Shown piece after piece: positions 47,616-61,340 of a DNA stretch of 64,000 nt. A program made the position numbers and the translations under genes. Source of the stretch: Aphidius gifuensis (taxonomy: Eukaryota > Arthropoda > Insecta > Hymenoptera > Braconidae); NCBI RefSeq assembly GCF_014905175.1, contig NC_057791.1, forward strand, positions 6,200,001-6,264,000. Direction: 5' to 3'. Within the stretch, counting starts at the first letter, position 1. Each line of letters opens with the position of its first letter. A model generated the notes under the pieces. It was not told the origin of the DNA and searched no databases. It worked only from the letters and a program-made list of their open reading frames with translations.

Positions 47616-48440
47616 ATTTACTTATTTATGATGACTGAATTCTTTGTTGATCTGTTGACATGTGGAAAAAGATAAACAACAAAAAGATTAGTATAATAAT
47701 TAAACAACAATAATAATTTTTGTGTTAGTTTAATAGTTGAATATTACAATTGATAAATAATAAGCTAAGTTTATTTAAAAACACTATGATTAATTTAAAT
47801 AAAAAAAATAAAAAAAACAAGTGTAATTCATAACCAATAAAACTACAAAAAATTATTAACATATTTTTTTACAACTAAACAGGAATAACATCAAGTGAGT
47901 ATATAATAACTAAATAATTAATAAAATTATTGATAAATAAATATTGTCTATTACCTTGAATATTTGTTTATTTATTGTGTTTATCGTTATGAGAATAAAT
48001 TTGTTTTTTTGTGTGGACAATGGACATGTGGTGTTGTAATATACATAAACAAATGACGGATTGACGGTTACAATGGCATAAATGACGGGTCATTTACTAT
48101 GTGTGTGGTTTTTTACCAACAGCAACAAAAAAAAAAAAAAAAAAAAAAAACAACAGGCTGACAGGAACAGAACTCAGGGAATCCCTATTCCCTAGTCTCT
48201 ACCCTCTAGGCTCTACACTCTACAGTCTACAGACTTCCTGTGCCCCTGGGCCCTGGCAACAAGTCAACAATTCAACAAGTGTTTGAGAGCTAAATTCTAA
48301 TCAATTCTAATAAAAACGTCACTGACAAGTGGCAACTCTGCTTCAAGGTCTAAGGATCGCAAGGTACTTTAAAGTCATTTGTAATTGTAAAAATACAACT
48401 GTACATTTTTATAAAAACAAATTTACTTTTTGCAGATAAA
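47616..48440. promoter_or_regulatory. shared upstream region of the SMC1-like (-) and SMYD4-like (+) genes
   Basis: Head-to-head genes separated by 825 bases. A GC-richer block at 48155-48290 probably belongs to the 5' UTR of the + strand gene, followed by a 5' UTR intron (about 48363-48435, gtactt...ttgcag). A poly-A run is at 48126-48150. Confidence 0.5.
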
Positions 48441-50390
48441 ATGCAAGGACTACCAGATAAGCAGTCTGTTAAAAAACTGCATGTCTTAATAACCAGTCGT
48501 ATGTTTTCTGCATCACGTAACAAAAAAGATGATCTTTTCAAGTATAAACTTGCATGTGAAGAGTTGTCCAAGTTTATCAATGAGGTTAATTTTGAATCAA
48601 AGATTGCAAAAAAATCAGTGGAACTTCGTGAAAATGGTAATGATTACTTCAAGAAAAATGAATTAGACAAAGCTTTTGAGATGTACACAATGAGTATGGC
48701 ATATGCACCAACTAAAAGTGTTGAGTTGTCAATGGCATATGCAAATCGTAGTGCTGTTCTTTTCAAGGCCAATTGGTTTGCTGATTGTCTTGTTGACATT
48801 GAACATGCCTTGGAACTTGATTATCCAGAAAATCTAAAAGCTAAATTATTTTTACGTAAAGCAAACTGTCTTCAAGCAATTTGTCCAAAACGACGAGGTC
48901 CTATCAATGAAGCTCTTGATGAGACACGTCAATGGATGAAAAAAATGGATAAAAAAAATCAACTGGCTATTGAACAATTGTTAAAGAAACAAAAGACTAC
49001 CAAGACAACAACAGAGAAAACTGTTTGTTACAAATTTGATGCTGATGTTGTACCTGAAAAATTAAAAAGTGAAAATCCAGCTCTACCAGGACTATCAAGT
49101 GCAGTTGAATTACAGTATTCAAAAAAATATGGAAGACATCTTATTGCAACAAGAGACATAAAACCCAGTGAAGTTTTAGCTGTTCAAGAGCCTTACATTA
49201 ATATTGTCAAACAAGATTTGAGATACAAGTATTGCTGGCATTGTGTCAAACAAACTTGGTCAAATATACCATGTGATGATTGTGCTGAGGTCATATATTG
49301 TTCAGCATCATGTCGAGACAAAGCCAAGTTGGCTTATCATGATGTTGAGTGTTATGTTTTGAGCCGAATACTTGCTTCTGGAATTATTAGTAATTTTATT
49401 TTTCCTTTGAGAATTGCAATAAAAGCATTAAAAGAAGCTAATAATTCATTTGATATTTTAGAACAAAATCGGTTAAAAGTTGATGCTGAAAAAGGTATGC
49501 TCAATTTAAAAAACTTGACCAATTCTATGTATATATAATTTTTTTTTTTTTGATAAATTTCAGATCCATTGACAAAAGGATTCATTGATGGCAAATTTGA
49601 TCCTCAAAAATTTTCAAGTGTTTATAGCTTGTCACATAATCCTCACACTGATAAGAATTTTGAGATTCTATGTTTAGCTGGCAGCAGCATAACTGCATAT
49701 TTTTTAGCTAAAAAAATACCAGCCTTTGAAAAATCTTTAAAAGATGAAAAGCTTTTGAAAACAGATGATAAATTTATATCTTTAATTGGATTTATTGATA
49801 AAATTGTTTCAATTACACGCAATAATCTACTTCAAGTTCAAGCTCCAGATAAGTACGAGGACATAAAAGATACATCATCAGCTGTTGTTATACCATTTTC
49901 ATTTATGAATCATTCCTGTATCAAGATGGTGACATTTAAAAGACAAAGTGAGAAATTGGTACTTACAGCTGTTTGTCCAATCGAAAAAGGTGAACAAATT
50001 TTTGACAATTATATGAGTCAATTTTTTATACATACTAAGAAACAACGAGTTGAAATGTTATCACATTCAAATTTTATTTGTGATTGTGAAGCCTGTATTA
50101 AAGATTGGCCAACTTATACTGATTCGTTGAATCCTTTTTTGGTAAACACTTTAAAACCAGATCTTCGTGAAGTTTTTCATTTGATAATGAATTCAACATT
50201 TGTAATGTATGAAACTGTTTGTAAAAATAATGAGATAATGCTTTTCAAGAAAGAAATCAACAAAGTGGCAAAAGTTGTAGAAAATTATTATTCTCTCTTT
50301 GGAGCAAATTCAAGTGATTCCGTGACAGCATTAAAATTGCTGATGATGGCTGTTTTTATGTCTCAAAGACACTTTGTACATCTCAAGTAA
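48441..50390 (+). CDS. SMYD4-like TPR-MYND-SET domain protein (putative lysine methyltransferase)
   Basis: Two exons (48441-49494, 49564-50390), about 626 residues. The N-terminal TPR segment (RENGNDYFKKNELDKAFEMY...MAYANRSAVLF...) is followed by the split SET domain. The SET-N piece (YGRHLIATRDIKPSEVLAVQEPY) precedes a MYND zinc finger with the expected Cys/His pattern (CWHC, CDDC, YCSASC, YHDVEC). The SET core has FSFMNHSC, where the family has NHSC, and GEQIFDNYM. The post-SET cysteines follow (CDCEAC). These features match the SMYD4 group. The AdoMet-binding NHSC and post-SET Cys are kept, so activity is plausible. The substrate is unknown. Confidence 0.9.
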
Positions 50391-50716
50391 TTTTCGTACT
50401 TTTCAATACTAGTTTGTATTTTTTTTATATTATTTTTGCATTTATTGGTACTTGTTACTATCGAATAAAATAAAAACCAAAATATTAAATTCTATTTTAC
50501 TTTTTTTTAATTTTATTTAGTGCTGGTTTTTTACACCAAGTCTAAGACATACGCAATTATTTCAAAAATTTATTTAGTGCTGGTGAAAAAAACTGATAAT
50601 ATTTTTTTGTGTCCATCGTCTGAAACAGAAGGTCATCCTGGATACTTTTCTGGTATGTTATCAAATAATATATTCTTGCATTTATCACATTAGAAAATTC
50701 GAAAAACTATTGGCTA

Positions 50717-52721
50717 TTAATTACTATTACTTTTTATTTCATTCAAGGCGATTTCTTTATTCTCAGTATCATTTTTTTTGTTTGTTGTATTTTCATCATC
50801 TGCCCATTTTTGTTTTTCTCCTGAAGCAAATAAACTGTAAATAACAGCACCAACAAGATAAATTATGCCGACAATCATAAAAACTATTCTCCAACTCGCA
50901 GCAGACTGAAAAATTTTATATAAGTTATGTTAAATTGATTTTTTTCAATATAATATGTAAAGAGTTGATATTAACCTTGTCTTCGACAATAAAACCGGTG
51001 AGAATTGGACTAATGACTCCTGGCGTCATGGATATTGTTGTGCTTATACCCAACAAAACACTGGCATGCTTCGGTGCAATGTCGAGGAAATTAACACTAA
51101 AACCTGACCATGCGAAACCCCCAATGCTTATTGCACTTGTAATGCAAAAAATAACTTGAAAACTTGAACTCAAAAAACCAGATAAGACTATAAAGATTGA
51201 TTGACCTATAAATGCTCCACAAGTAAATATTTTTCGTACCTAAAGAAAAATTAAAAAATTAGGAAATAATAGAAAAATTGAAATTTTTATTTTTTGGTAT
51301 TACCTGAGTTGTTGTGAGATATTTTTTTGATCGTAAAATATCAGCAAGATGACCTGAGAATATAACAATGATTGTCATTCCAAGATAAGGAAGTGCTGAT
51401 ACAAAACCAGTTTTTTCAATTTTAAAATGCAATACATCTGTAAAAAATTATTAATTTTAAATGTTAAATTTCAGTCATAATTATTATTGAATAATTTTAA
51501 ATATTTAATATATAACCTTTCATAAATGATGGTAATTGCGTTAACATCGTTTGATGTCCCCAGTTTTCACTGAAATGCGCAGCAACGATTGCCCAAAATG
51601 GTGCTGATTTCAATATGCTTTTCCAAGGATGTGATATGGGTTTCTAGACACACAAATTGTTATCACAAAATTTATAAAAAAGCATATTTTTATTTTGTAA
51701 TTTAAAAAACAAACTTTAGTTTTTTGAGTATCAGCAATCAACGATTGTTTAATAAAATCAAGTTCAACAGGTGAAATCCAAGGATCGTCATCAGGTTTAT
51801 CTGATATAAAATACAGCCACATTGCATACCATATTAATCCAAAAAATCCGTATATATAAAAAACAGCTGACCAACCAAGCCTTTCAGCAATAAGACCGGA
51901 TACAGGCATTGCAAATACAGCTCCTGCGGAACTTCCAGAAAAAGCAAGAGTTGAAAGTTTTGATCGTTCAAGTGGTGGTGCCCAATTTGCCCATATCGAT
52001 GCTACCGAAGGAAATGTAACACCCTGTTAATCACAAATGAAAAAAAAAAAAAAAATTTCATGGATATTAATTTTGTAAATTACAAAAGTTATACCTCAAA
52101 TAGTCCTATGAGAACTCGTAAACAAATTAGATGATAAACACTAATACGTGCAAATACAGGAGTGACTAATGTCAACAATGCTGATGCTCCAATTCCAACA
52201 CCAAGTACATTTTTTCCTCCAATTCTTGCACTCAATAAACCACCCAAACATTGAGTTGCAATATATCCATAATAAAATGAACTCAAAATAAAACCTTGGA
52301 GCTTTGAGTCCCAATCAAATTCTGCTTTCGTCTGTAATAAATAATATCACAGTTAATTCAACTTTATATATTCTAATCTTTTAAATACTATACTGATAAA
52401 CTTACCTCATTTGTATTAGAGGTCATAACAACGATTGTAATACTCAGGCTTACTCTGAGTATATACGCAATAAAAAATCCAAAAAATGTAAAGATACCAA
52501 CTACATTACGACGTTTTTTCCATAATTTCCATCCAACATTAACATCTTGTAAAATTTCTAATTGTTTTTCTTCATCACTTTAAAGAAAGAAATATATATA
52601 TACATATATATGTACTTATAAATATTATATCGTATATATATAATAATTTTTATTATTACATTCGAAATGAATTATTTTTTTTTTACCTTTTTAAAAAGAT
52701 ATTATTTTCTTCTGTGGTCAT
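50717..52721 (-). CDS. SLC17-type MFS anion transporter, copy A
   Basis: Multi-exon minus-strand gene starting MTTEENN at 52721 and ending at 50717. It has about 12 predicted membrane helices. Landmarks of the SLC17 (sialin / phosphate cotransporter-like) family: KKRRNVVGIFTFFGFF at helix 1, FDWDSKLQGFILSSFYYGYI, TQCLGGLLSARIGGK after helix 2, PSVASIWANWAPPLERSKL, GWSAVFYIYGFFGLIWY, and DPWISP before the central loop. The C-terminal half reads ALPYLGMT...FLDIAPKHASVLLGIS...TGFIVEDK and ends SWRIVFMIVG..KWADD. Probable role: proton- or sodium-coupled export of small organic anions in a lysosomal or plasma membrane; the substrate cannot be read. Copy B shares its exon layout and near-identical introns. 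Confidence 0.88.
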
Positions 52722-54302
52722 GTTATCTTTAGATATAAAAAAAAAATTATTTAATCAAAATTTAAAATTAGTTTTAAAGTTTAAATCTTATTTAGACACA
52801 ACACTGTCAGACACTTTTCAATAACTTTCTCATAAGTAAGGGACTATTGACAAATTATACAATAAATCGCGACACAACAAGTGTTATTATTGTGACGTGT
52901 GTCGAGTATTCATCTTGACCAAGCTAAGAGTGAGTTTCCTGAGTGAATGATGAATAGCGTTGTTGAAGCTTGCTAGCTACTTAAATAATCAAGTCTAGTC
53001 AGCTGAGAATAATAACATTTTATAGTTTACATGAGACTTAAAAAGTTTTTATCAACGTCCGTGCAAGCTTTTTTGAAGGGTGATTTTTAATCACTGTCAT
53101 TCTTTGATGTCTGACAATATTAATCCGCAAGAAAAATATACTGATAATATCTTTTTTTTTTTTATAAACCATCAGCAAATTAATCTCTTAATTAATTTGT
53201 ATATAAACCAATATAATTATTAATTTATCGATTATATAATTTATTTATTTTATTAGCAAATCATAATTTTTTTTTTTCAACAATTTACATGTATACAAGC
53301 TATAGACTGACTACGTTAATTTTTTCATTCACTATAAATATATATTTATAAATTTTTAGAGGTCAAAGTATAATGTCAGTGATATACTTATAATGAATGA
53401 TTGAATTAAATGGCGTTGATAGCAGCTACTCAATATTTTGATTACGACGGAATATATATGTATCTCAACTGAAAAAATAATATTCGAGTACATTATTGCA
53501 ATTACTTCAATTTGTTGTAAACTGGAATTCGACCACATGTGTAATATGCTATTTCAGAAAAGTAAAAAAAAAATATTATATATTTTAAATTATAGGTGGA
53601 TAACGAGCCATTAAATTAAAAAAAAAAAACAAGTGTTTAATTTAATCAAATATTAATTAATAAGTTGAATGATGACATCGTCAGAAGACACAAGAAACAT
53701 TGATGACTTTTTATGTTGAATGGGTAAAAAAATATATGGGGTTGTTGTGGAAAAGAAAAAAAACCATACATGTAGATGTAAAAATAAATCAATTACTTAT
53801 CAATAATTTAAAAAAGCATCAGTTTCTAATAATATCCAATTTTATTTATATTTATTTCTCAAATAATATTTACGTTGTAATAGATGAATAAAATATTGTT
53901 TATAATTTTATTGTTCAAATTATTTTTAATAATACTTACGACTATTTCAAAATTATTTTTCGTGTTGATATTGATAATCATAATGGATGAATCATTTGTT
54001 TTCAAAATATTTCATCATTATGATTCCCAATGATTATAATATTTTTTACCAAATACTTTCAATCATCAAAATGTATTTTTTTTTAAACTAATTTATTTTT
54101 TTCTCTTCTTGATTATTTATTAATAAATAGAACCTTGATTTAGATTTTAATTATTTTGTTAATATGAGGAATTTAATGTATTTTTTATTTGTTGTTTGTT
54201 AAAAAAATATTAATACTAAATAAACATTGTAAAATTAACAATAAGCCATTATTTAAGATTTTTTTTTTGATCAGACTTCGTTTTTTGTTCGTTGAAGATC
54301 AT
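52722..54302. other. intergenic region between SLC17 copies A and B
   Basis: AT-rich, no convincing gene. The A promoter is expected just above 52721. Confidence 0.5.
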
Positions 54303-56257
54303 TTATTTATTCTCACTTTTTTTTTTTCTCTCTGCTGTATTTCCGATATCTGCCCATTTTTGTTGTTCTCCTGAACCAAATAAACAATAAAAGACCGCTC
54401 CAACAAGATAATTGATTCCGACAACTATAAAAACTATTCTCCAGCTAGCATATTTCTATTATGTTAAAAATTATAAATAAATAAAAGTTACATTATAAAT
54501 TCAATTTTAAATAGTTTTAACCTTGTCTTGGACAATGTAACCAGTGAGAATTGGACTAATAACCCCTCCCAGCATGGATATTGTTGTACTTATACCCAAC
54601 AAGACACTGGCATGTCTAGGTGCAATATCCAGGAAATTAATATTAAAACCTGACATTGCAAAACCACCAATGCTCATTCCGGTTATAATACAGAAAATAA
54701 CTTCAGAACTTGAACTTAAAAATCCAGCTGAAATGATGAAGATTGATTGGCCTACAAATGCTACACATGTAAATATCTTTTGTACCTAAAGAAAAATTAA
54801 AAAATTAAAAAAAAATAGACATATAATTAAGAATCTTATTTTTTGTAAATACTTGAGTTGTTGTGAGATATTTTTTTGATCGCAAAATATCAGCGAGATG
54901 ACCAGCAAATATAACAATAATTGTTGATCCAAGATAAGGAAGAGCTGATATAAAACCAGTTGTTTCAATTTTAAAATGCAATACATCTGGAAATAATTGA
55001 TAGCAAATAATAGTTGTAACATAAAATTATTAAATATTTTTAGATTTTACCACTCATAAACGTTGGTAATTCTGTTAACATCGTGAGATGTCCCCAGGTT
55101 TCACTAAGATGAGCTCCAACAATTGCCCAAAACGGTGCTGATTTCAATATGCTTTTCCAAGGATGTGATATTACTCTCTAGACAAAAATTGTTACTTCAA
55201 GATTTATCAAAGAGTATAATAAATTTATATAATTAAAAAAAACAGACCTTAGTTTCTGCAGCATGGGGGTTATCAGCAATCAACGATTGTTTAATAAAAT
55301 CAAGTTCAACAGGTGAAATCCAAGGATCGTCATTAGGTTTATCTGATATAAAATACAGCCACATTGCATACCATATTAATCCAAAGAATCCGTATATATA
55401 AAAAACAGCTGACCAGCCAAGGCGTTCAGCAATAAGACCGGATACAGGCATTGCAAATACAGCTCCAGATGAAGCACCAGCAAAAGCTAAAGCTGAAAGT
55501 TTTGAACGTTCGAGTGGTGGTGCCCAATTTGCCCATATCGATGCTACCGAAGGAAATGTAATACCCTGTTAATCACAAAAAAAAATTTCATGGATATATC
55601 TATTAATATATTAATTTTGTAAATTACAGAAGTTATACCTCAAATAGTCCTATGAGAACTCGTAAAAAAATAAGAAGATAAACACTAATACGTGCAAATA
55701 CAGGGGTTACTAATGTCAACAATGCTGTTATACCAATTCCAGCACCAAGTACTTTTTTTCCTCCAATTCTTGCACTCAATAAACCACCCAAACATTGAGT
55801 TGCAATATATCCATAATAAAATGAACTCAAAATAAAACCTTGGAGCTTTGAGTCCCATTCAAATTCTGCTTTTGTCTGTAATAAATAATATCACAACTAA
55901 TCCAACTTTATATATTCTAATCTTTTAAATACTATACTGATAAACTTACCTCATTTGTATTAGAGGTCATCACAACGATTGTAATACTCAGGCTTACTCT
56001 GAGTATATACGCAATAAAAAATCCAAAAAATGTAAAGATACCAACTACATTACGACGTTTTTTCCATAATTTCCATCCAACATTAACATCTTGTAAAACT
56101 TGTAGCTGTTGTTCTTCAACACTTTTGAAAGAAAACAAAAAATGACGAAAATTTATATATATAAATTTTTATTATTACATTCAACTTAAAATAAACTTCG
56201 TTTCTACCTTTTTAAAAAAACTTCATTTTCACGTAATTCTATTTCTTTTTCAGTCAT
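54303..56257 (-). CDS. SLC17-type MFS anion transporter, copy B
   Basis: Starts MTEKEIELRENE at 56257 and ends at 54303; same exon order as copy A. The first two thirds (55230-56130) are almost identical to copy A (51710-52560) even in introns, while the last third has drifted (IITGMSIGGFAMSGFN and TGYIVQDKKYASWRIVF here). All exons I checked join in frame, including the last acceptor (KYASWRIVF), so it appears intact. Family landmarks (FDW, TQCLGG, WANWAPP, DPWISP) are present. Substrate unknown. Confidence 0.87.
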
Positions 56258-57689
56258 GTTGCCTGAATATATATATTAGATACAGCAGTATTTATCAAGG
56301 TCATATAAAAATATTAATAATATTTCAATTTTATCTATGTTCTCGGATTCAAAGTTCAAATTTTATTCCGACACAATTAACTATTTGATAACTAATTGAC
56401 ATATTATAGTTACTTAAGTGACTATATAGACGAAAAATCGGGACATGACAAGTGCTATTATTGTGGAGTGTGTTGAGTTTTATCTTGTACAAACTAAGGC
56501 AAGTAGATGAACAGCGTTGACAATGCTTGGTAATTACTTCCTACTTAAAAAATTACATAAAGACTGATAAAAAAATTGCTATCATCTTGTATGCGATTTT
56601 TTACAGAAAAATTATTTATTTATTTTCAACAATCTGGATATATTGTGGTAGTCACAAATCTCCATGTTACATTTAAAAATAAATCAGCGTTTTGAAGTGA
56701 TAGATTCGAGTAAAACTTTAAAATATTCCAGCAACAATTGTTTTTATAAAGAAGGTTTTTTTTTTTTAAATTTCTAGATAATAAAGCATTCAATTTTATT
56801 AACAAACATCGGGGACACATGATAAATATATAAGATACTTATTATTAATTATTTCGTTGTTCATTTTTGACTTCTATTACATTTAAATCAGTTTAAAAAA
56901 ATACCATTGTGTACTTTATCATTCTTATTTTGTACGCTCGTATATATCTCAGATTCGCAGCACAATATATTCCGGTAGTTTTTAGACAAGATGTTCCGAG
57001 GTGCATATATTTCGATACAATCCCTCTCTCTCAATCAGTCAGTCGAACTTAACTGTGTGTGTCTGTGTACTCGAGTGCTCGAGGTAGCTGAACGATAACA
57101 TTTTTCGAATAACATATTATAATTTATAATTTAAAAAAGTTGAAATTTTAAAAATTTATTTATTTGGTAATAATCGAAAAAAATTAACATATTGTTGCAA
57201 GAAAGAAAAATTAATTTTTTCATCGAAATGAAAAGTTTATGTGGAAGTTAGTTTATTAGAAAGTTTCGTAACTTATACATACATAAGAGTGAGGTCTAAA
57301 GGTACGCTGGCACATGTGAGTAGTCAGCTGACATCCTCTATTGTGATTTGTGATCAACGTGTTTTTTACTATAACAGTGTAAGTGTATCACTGAATGTCA
57401 AACACAAACGTGTGATAAACTATAATATGTAGATTTATTTGTTCAACAGCACTTGATGATTAGCACACAAAAGAAAATATATAAATTGAATATAATTAAT
57501 ATATATATTTATTATTTCTATAGAAATAGATCACTCGGGGAAAAAAATAGAATTGTGCACAGTGTTTTTTAAATTTTTCCATTGAACGTACAGGCGGAGC
57601 ATGTTGCAGCAGTTAAAATATTCATTTGAATTTAAATTTTTTTTACAATAATAATAAATTAATAAATCAAACAAATTGGCCAATAAAAA
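56258..57689. promoter_or_regulatory. region between SLC17 copies B (-) and C (+)
   Basis: Divergent pair separated by 1.4 kb. The relatively GC-rich part at 56935-57100 (ctctctctcaatcagtcagtcg, tgtgtgtctgtgtactcgag) includes TCAGT-type initiator sequences and could be a shared core promoter. Short open frames here are not convincing genes. Confidence 0.45.
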
Positions 57690-59642
57690 ATGGGAAAAAA
57701 AATAGAATTTAAAGGCTCAATCTCAGAAAGGTATAAGTTTAAAAACTACAAAAAATATGATTTATAATAAAAATATATAATTTTTATATATTTACAGTAT
57801 TGATGAAGTGCAATTGACAATACCGAAGGACGTTGATGTTGGCTGGAAATTTTGGAAAAAACGTCGTAATGTCGTGGGACTTTTGGTTTTTCTAGGTTTT
57901 TTTATGTCAAATAGTCTTCGTGTAAATCTCAGCATTGCAGTTGTTGTTATGACAACATCAACCGGAAATGCAAGTATCTTTCTAGTGAAATATATATATT
58001 TTTTTTTTCAATTAAAAAATTTGATACATAAATTTATTTCATAATTAAGGTGAAACCGGAATTTGATTGGAACTCTGACCTCCGGGGTGTTATATTAGGT
58101 TCATTTTTTTATGGATACACTGCAACTCAATTTTTGGGTGGTTATTTGAGTTCGAAAATTGGAGGAAAGAAAGTACTCGGTGTTGGAATTGGTGCAACAG
58201 CATTATTGACACTAACTACACCTTTACTAACTCGTACTAGTGTTTATCTTCTTATTTTTTTAAGAATTGTTATGGGATTATTTGAGGTAGAAAATTATTT
58301 AATTTATAAAGTTATTAAAAAAATTAAAATAGCATTTATTAAATACTTAATTTTTTAATTGACAGGGTGTTACATTTCCTTCGACAAACTCGATTTGGGC
58401 AAATTGGGCACCACCCACCGAACGATCAAAACTTTCAACCCTTCCTTTTTCTGGAAGTACGGCAGGAGCTGTTATTGCAATGCCACTATCTAGTATCATT
58501 GCTGCACGACTTGGGTGGCCTGCTATTTTTTATATCAATGGATTAATGGGATTAATATGGTTTGCCGCATGGATGTATTTTATATCCGATACACCAAGAG
58601 ATGATCCTTGGATTTCAGTTTCTGAATTGGAATACCTTGAAAAAACACTGTGCAAAATTGAAAATAATAAAAAGGTTTGTCTCAAATAAAAAAGTATTTT
58701 TCAATAAATTTAATCGAATTATATTATTATTATTTTTTAAATAAAGAATATTTCACATCCATGGAAAGAAATGCTAACATCTGTTCCGGTTTGGGCAATT
58801 TTTGTTGCTCATTTTTGCGGAATGTGGGGATACCACACGATGGTGATGCAACTTCCTCTTTTTATTGAAAGTAAATACAAAATAAAAATAAAAAAATGTT
58901 TGATTTTTTGTTGAGTTTATAACTATATTAAATTTTTCAGATGTTTTACACTTTGAAATTGAAAAGACTGGATTCGTTTCTGCGCTTCCATACCTTGGAT
59001 TGACAATTGTCATGGTCTTGTCCGGTCATATAGCAGATTATTTATTGTCAAATAATTATCTATCAACAACAATGGTATTAAAACTTTCAAAAAGTTTGTT
59101 TTTAATTTACAAAATATATTTTTTTAATTTTATATTTTATTTTTCCCAAGGTTAGAAAAACTTTGACCTGTGCGTCATTTATTGGACAGACAATTTTCAT
59201 GACATTAACAGGTTTTATGAGTACAAGCGTTGCTGTAATTTTATGTATTATTATTTCATTCAGCATCGATGGTCTTTCCACTCCTGGCTATGTTGTTAAT
59301 TATCTTGACATTGCACCACAACGTGCAAGCATTCTACTTGGAATGGGAAAAACAATTGCAACATTACCAGGAATCATCAGTCCAACTGTAACTGGCTACA
59401 TTGTTAAAAATAAGGTTTGAAAATATATTTCTATTTATGTTAATTTATTTATCTATTTAGTAATACTATAATTTTTTCTTTTTCAATTTTAGACTGCAGA
59501 AGAGTGGAGAATTGTATTTATGATTGTTAGTATTATTTATTTATTTGGAGCAATTATTTATGGAACATTTGCTTCAAGTAAAAAACAAAAATGGGCTGAT
59601 GAATCATATGATCGAACTAAAATAAATGATAATATTTTATAA
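57690..59642 (+). CDS. SLC17-type MFS anion transporter, copy C
   Basis: Plus-strand relative of copies A and B. Exons: 57690-57730, 57798-57984 (donor tentative), 58050-58286, 58366-58674, 58747-58870 (approximate), 58941-59074 (approximate), 59152-59416 and 59493-59642. It keeps KKRRNVVGLLVFLGFF, FDWNSDLRGV, TQFLGGYLSSKIGGK, WANWAPPTERSKL, DPWISVSELEYLEK and YLDIAPQRASILLGMG. The helix-1 to loop junction only stays in frame if the donor at 57985 (gtgaaa) is used and not the stronger-looking gtatct at 57974, so that junction may be misread. Clearly more diverged than A is from B; substrate unknown. Confidence 0.85.
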
Positions 59643-61340
59643 TAAAAAAATTATGTAACTCTTTAGTATTCAAATTTTTTCTTTACTTTCTTGAAATAAC
59701 ACGATACGTGTAGAATTGAGTGCCAGTAATTTAAAACTAGATGGGCTTTCAAGCAGGACTGAGATCAAGGTCATCTTAAGATCAAGACCGGTCTTTAATC
59801 TTTCATTATGAAATTCTTTATCAAGACCAAAATTAGGACATACTGAGCCGAAAAATTCATTTTTCGAAATTTTGAAACTCGTACTTGTTTTTTTTTTTTT
59901 TATTTGATAAAAAAATATTTATAAGTTATTTATAATTTTGTGGTATTGGATTGAAAAATGCACAATTGTATGAAAAAAGTCAACTCGAAGTTAAGAGAAA
60001 TCAGGTGAATATTATAAATTAATTTTTTTTATTATTGTTTTGTGTATCGAAAAAGTTAAAAAGCAATATCTTGAAATAATATGAATAAATTATATTTAGG
60101 TTTTGATTGATTTAGCAGGAATGATTTTAGAAAAACAAAGCACCATTAAACACATGGTCTTTCAAATTTTGACACACTTGGCAATGCTAAGAGTATTAAT
60201 ATGTCTTTTAGTGGTTAAAATAAAAATTCAACATGTAATGTATATGTAATTTAGTTTCATTAAACTTGGCACCAAAGAATAAACTCAATTTTATACAGTG
60301 TTAAAATAATAATTTTTTATTTCATTTGACTTTCTTTATTCCGTTATTTGTTGAAATATGAATTTCGATACCTAATATTGAATATAAATTATATTAAATA
60401 TATATCCAACCTTTTTTTTTTTTAGTTATTATTAATAAAGAAATATAATATAATTCAAAAATTCGAAAAAAAAAAATCAAAAAGAATAGAAAAGGAGAAA
60501 AAAAATTTATTTACCGACAGAAACCCATAATGGCGTCCGAAATTCCATAATTTACCGCTAGAGATCTCATAATTGCGCACACACAGCCGGGGTTAGCAAC
60601 GCTGCCACGCACTGCCACGCTCAGCCACGCTGGTCTTGGTCTGCATATCTTGCCATCTTGGATTCTTGGTCTTTTCACGTTGTGTCTTCGGTTAGATAAG
60701 GTTGCTTGTCCATTGCTCGTTGAGAGAAAAAAGTAAAAAATTCATCAATATATTGAGGTAACAATATTGCACAATCTAATAAAATTTAGAATATTTTTAT
60801 AATATTAATTAATTAATTATTAATTATTTCTGTATATTTTTGTATTTGTTATAGAAATCAAAAGTGAAAAAGTTACCTTTCTACTCGTTCACCAGCTATA
60901 TCCTAACCTATGCCATTTTAATTATATCCTTTGTTATAAAACTATTTATTGGTATTATTATTATTATAATTATTTTTAATATTTTTGTTTATTGTTCAAG
61001 GATTAGGATAATCAAACTTTGTGTCGATTATCAATCTGGTTTATATCAAATCTAATTATTGAACAATAAAAAAAAAGAATTTTTTTTCGTTAAATTTTTT
61101 CCTTTCTCCTTTTATTTAATTATTTATCGGTATTATTATTATCATTAATATTTTTGTTTATTGTTCGAGAATTAGAGATAATCAAACTTCATTGTGTCGA
61201 TTATCAACCTGAATTTATTTCAAATCTAATTGAACAATAGAAAAAAATAATCGAAAATATATTGTTTATCCTTTTTTTTCCTCCTTCTCTCTCTCTCTCT
61301 CCTTTTCTTTTTCTATAATAATCATTATTGCACTCCAATC
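59643..61340. other. region between SLC17 copy C and the DHX15-like gene
   Basis: 59643-60500 is unremarkable AT-rich DNA. A GC-richer block at 60525-60720 ('gccacgct' motifs repeated, ending in a CpG-containing patch) looks like a promoter and 5' UTR, with a possible donor at about 60758 (gaggtaac). A tandem hairpin repeat follows (60930-61250). A TC-rich tract precedes the ATG at 61341. Confidence 0.5.
60940..61260 (+). repeat. two tandem copies of a hairpin-forming sequence
   Basis: Two direct copies (about 60940-61110 and 61120-61260) share 'tattattattat...aatatttttgtttattgttc', 'aatcaaactt...gtgtcgattatcaa' and 'caaatctaat...tgaacaat'. Within each, attgttc..attag and ctaat..gaacaat can pair, enclosing a loop of about 45 to 50 bases (stems 60991-61067 and 61160-61238). 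The stem is preserved despite base differences. This could be a local duplication or part of a small element or structured 5' UTR. Confidence 0.6.

Noticed and set aside
57973..57984. Stronger-looking donor gtatct in SLC17 copy C
   Set aside because: It leaves the next exon out of frame with the conserved KPEFDW; the weaker gtgaaa donor keeps the frame.
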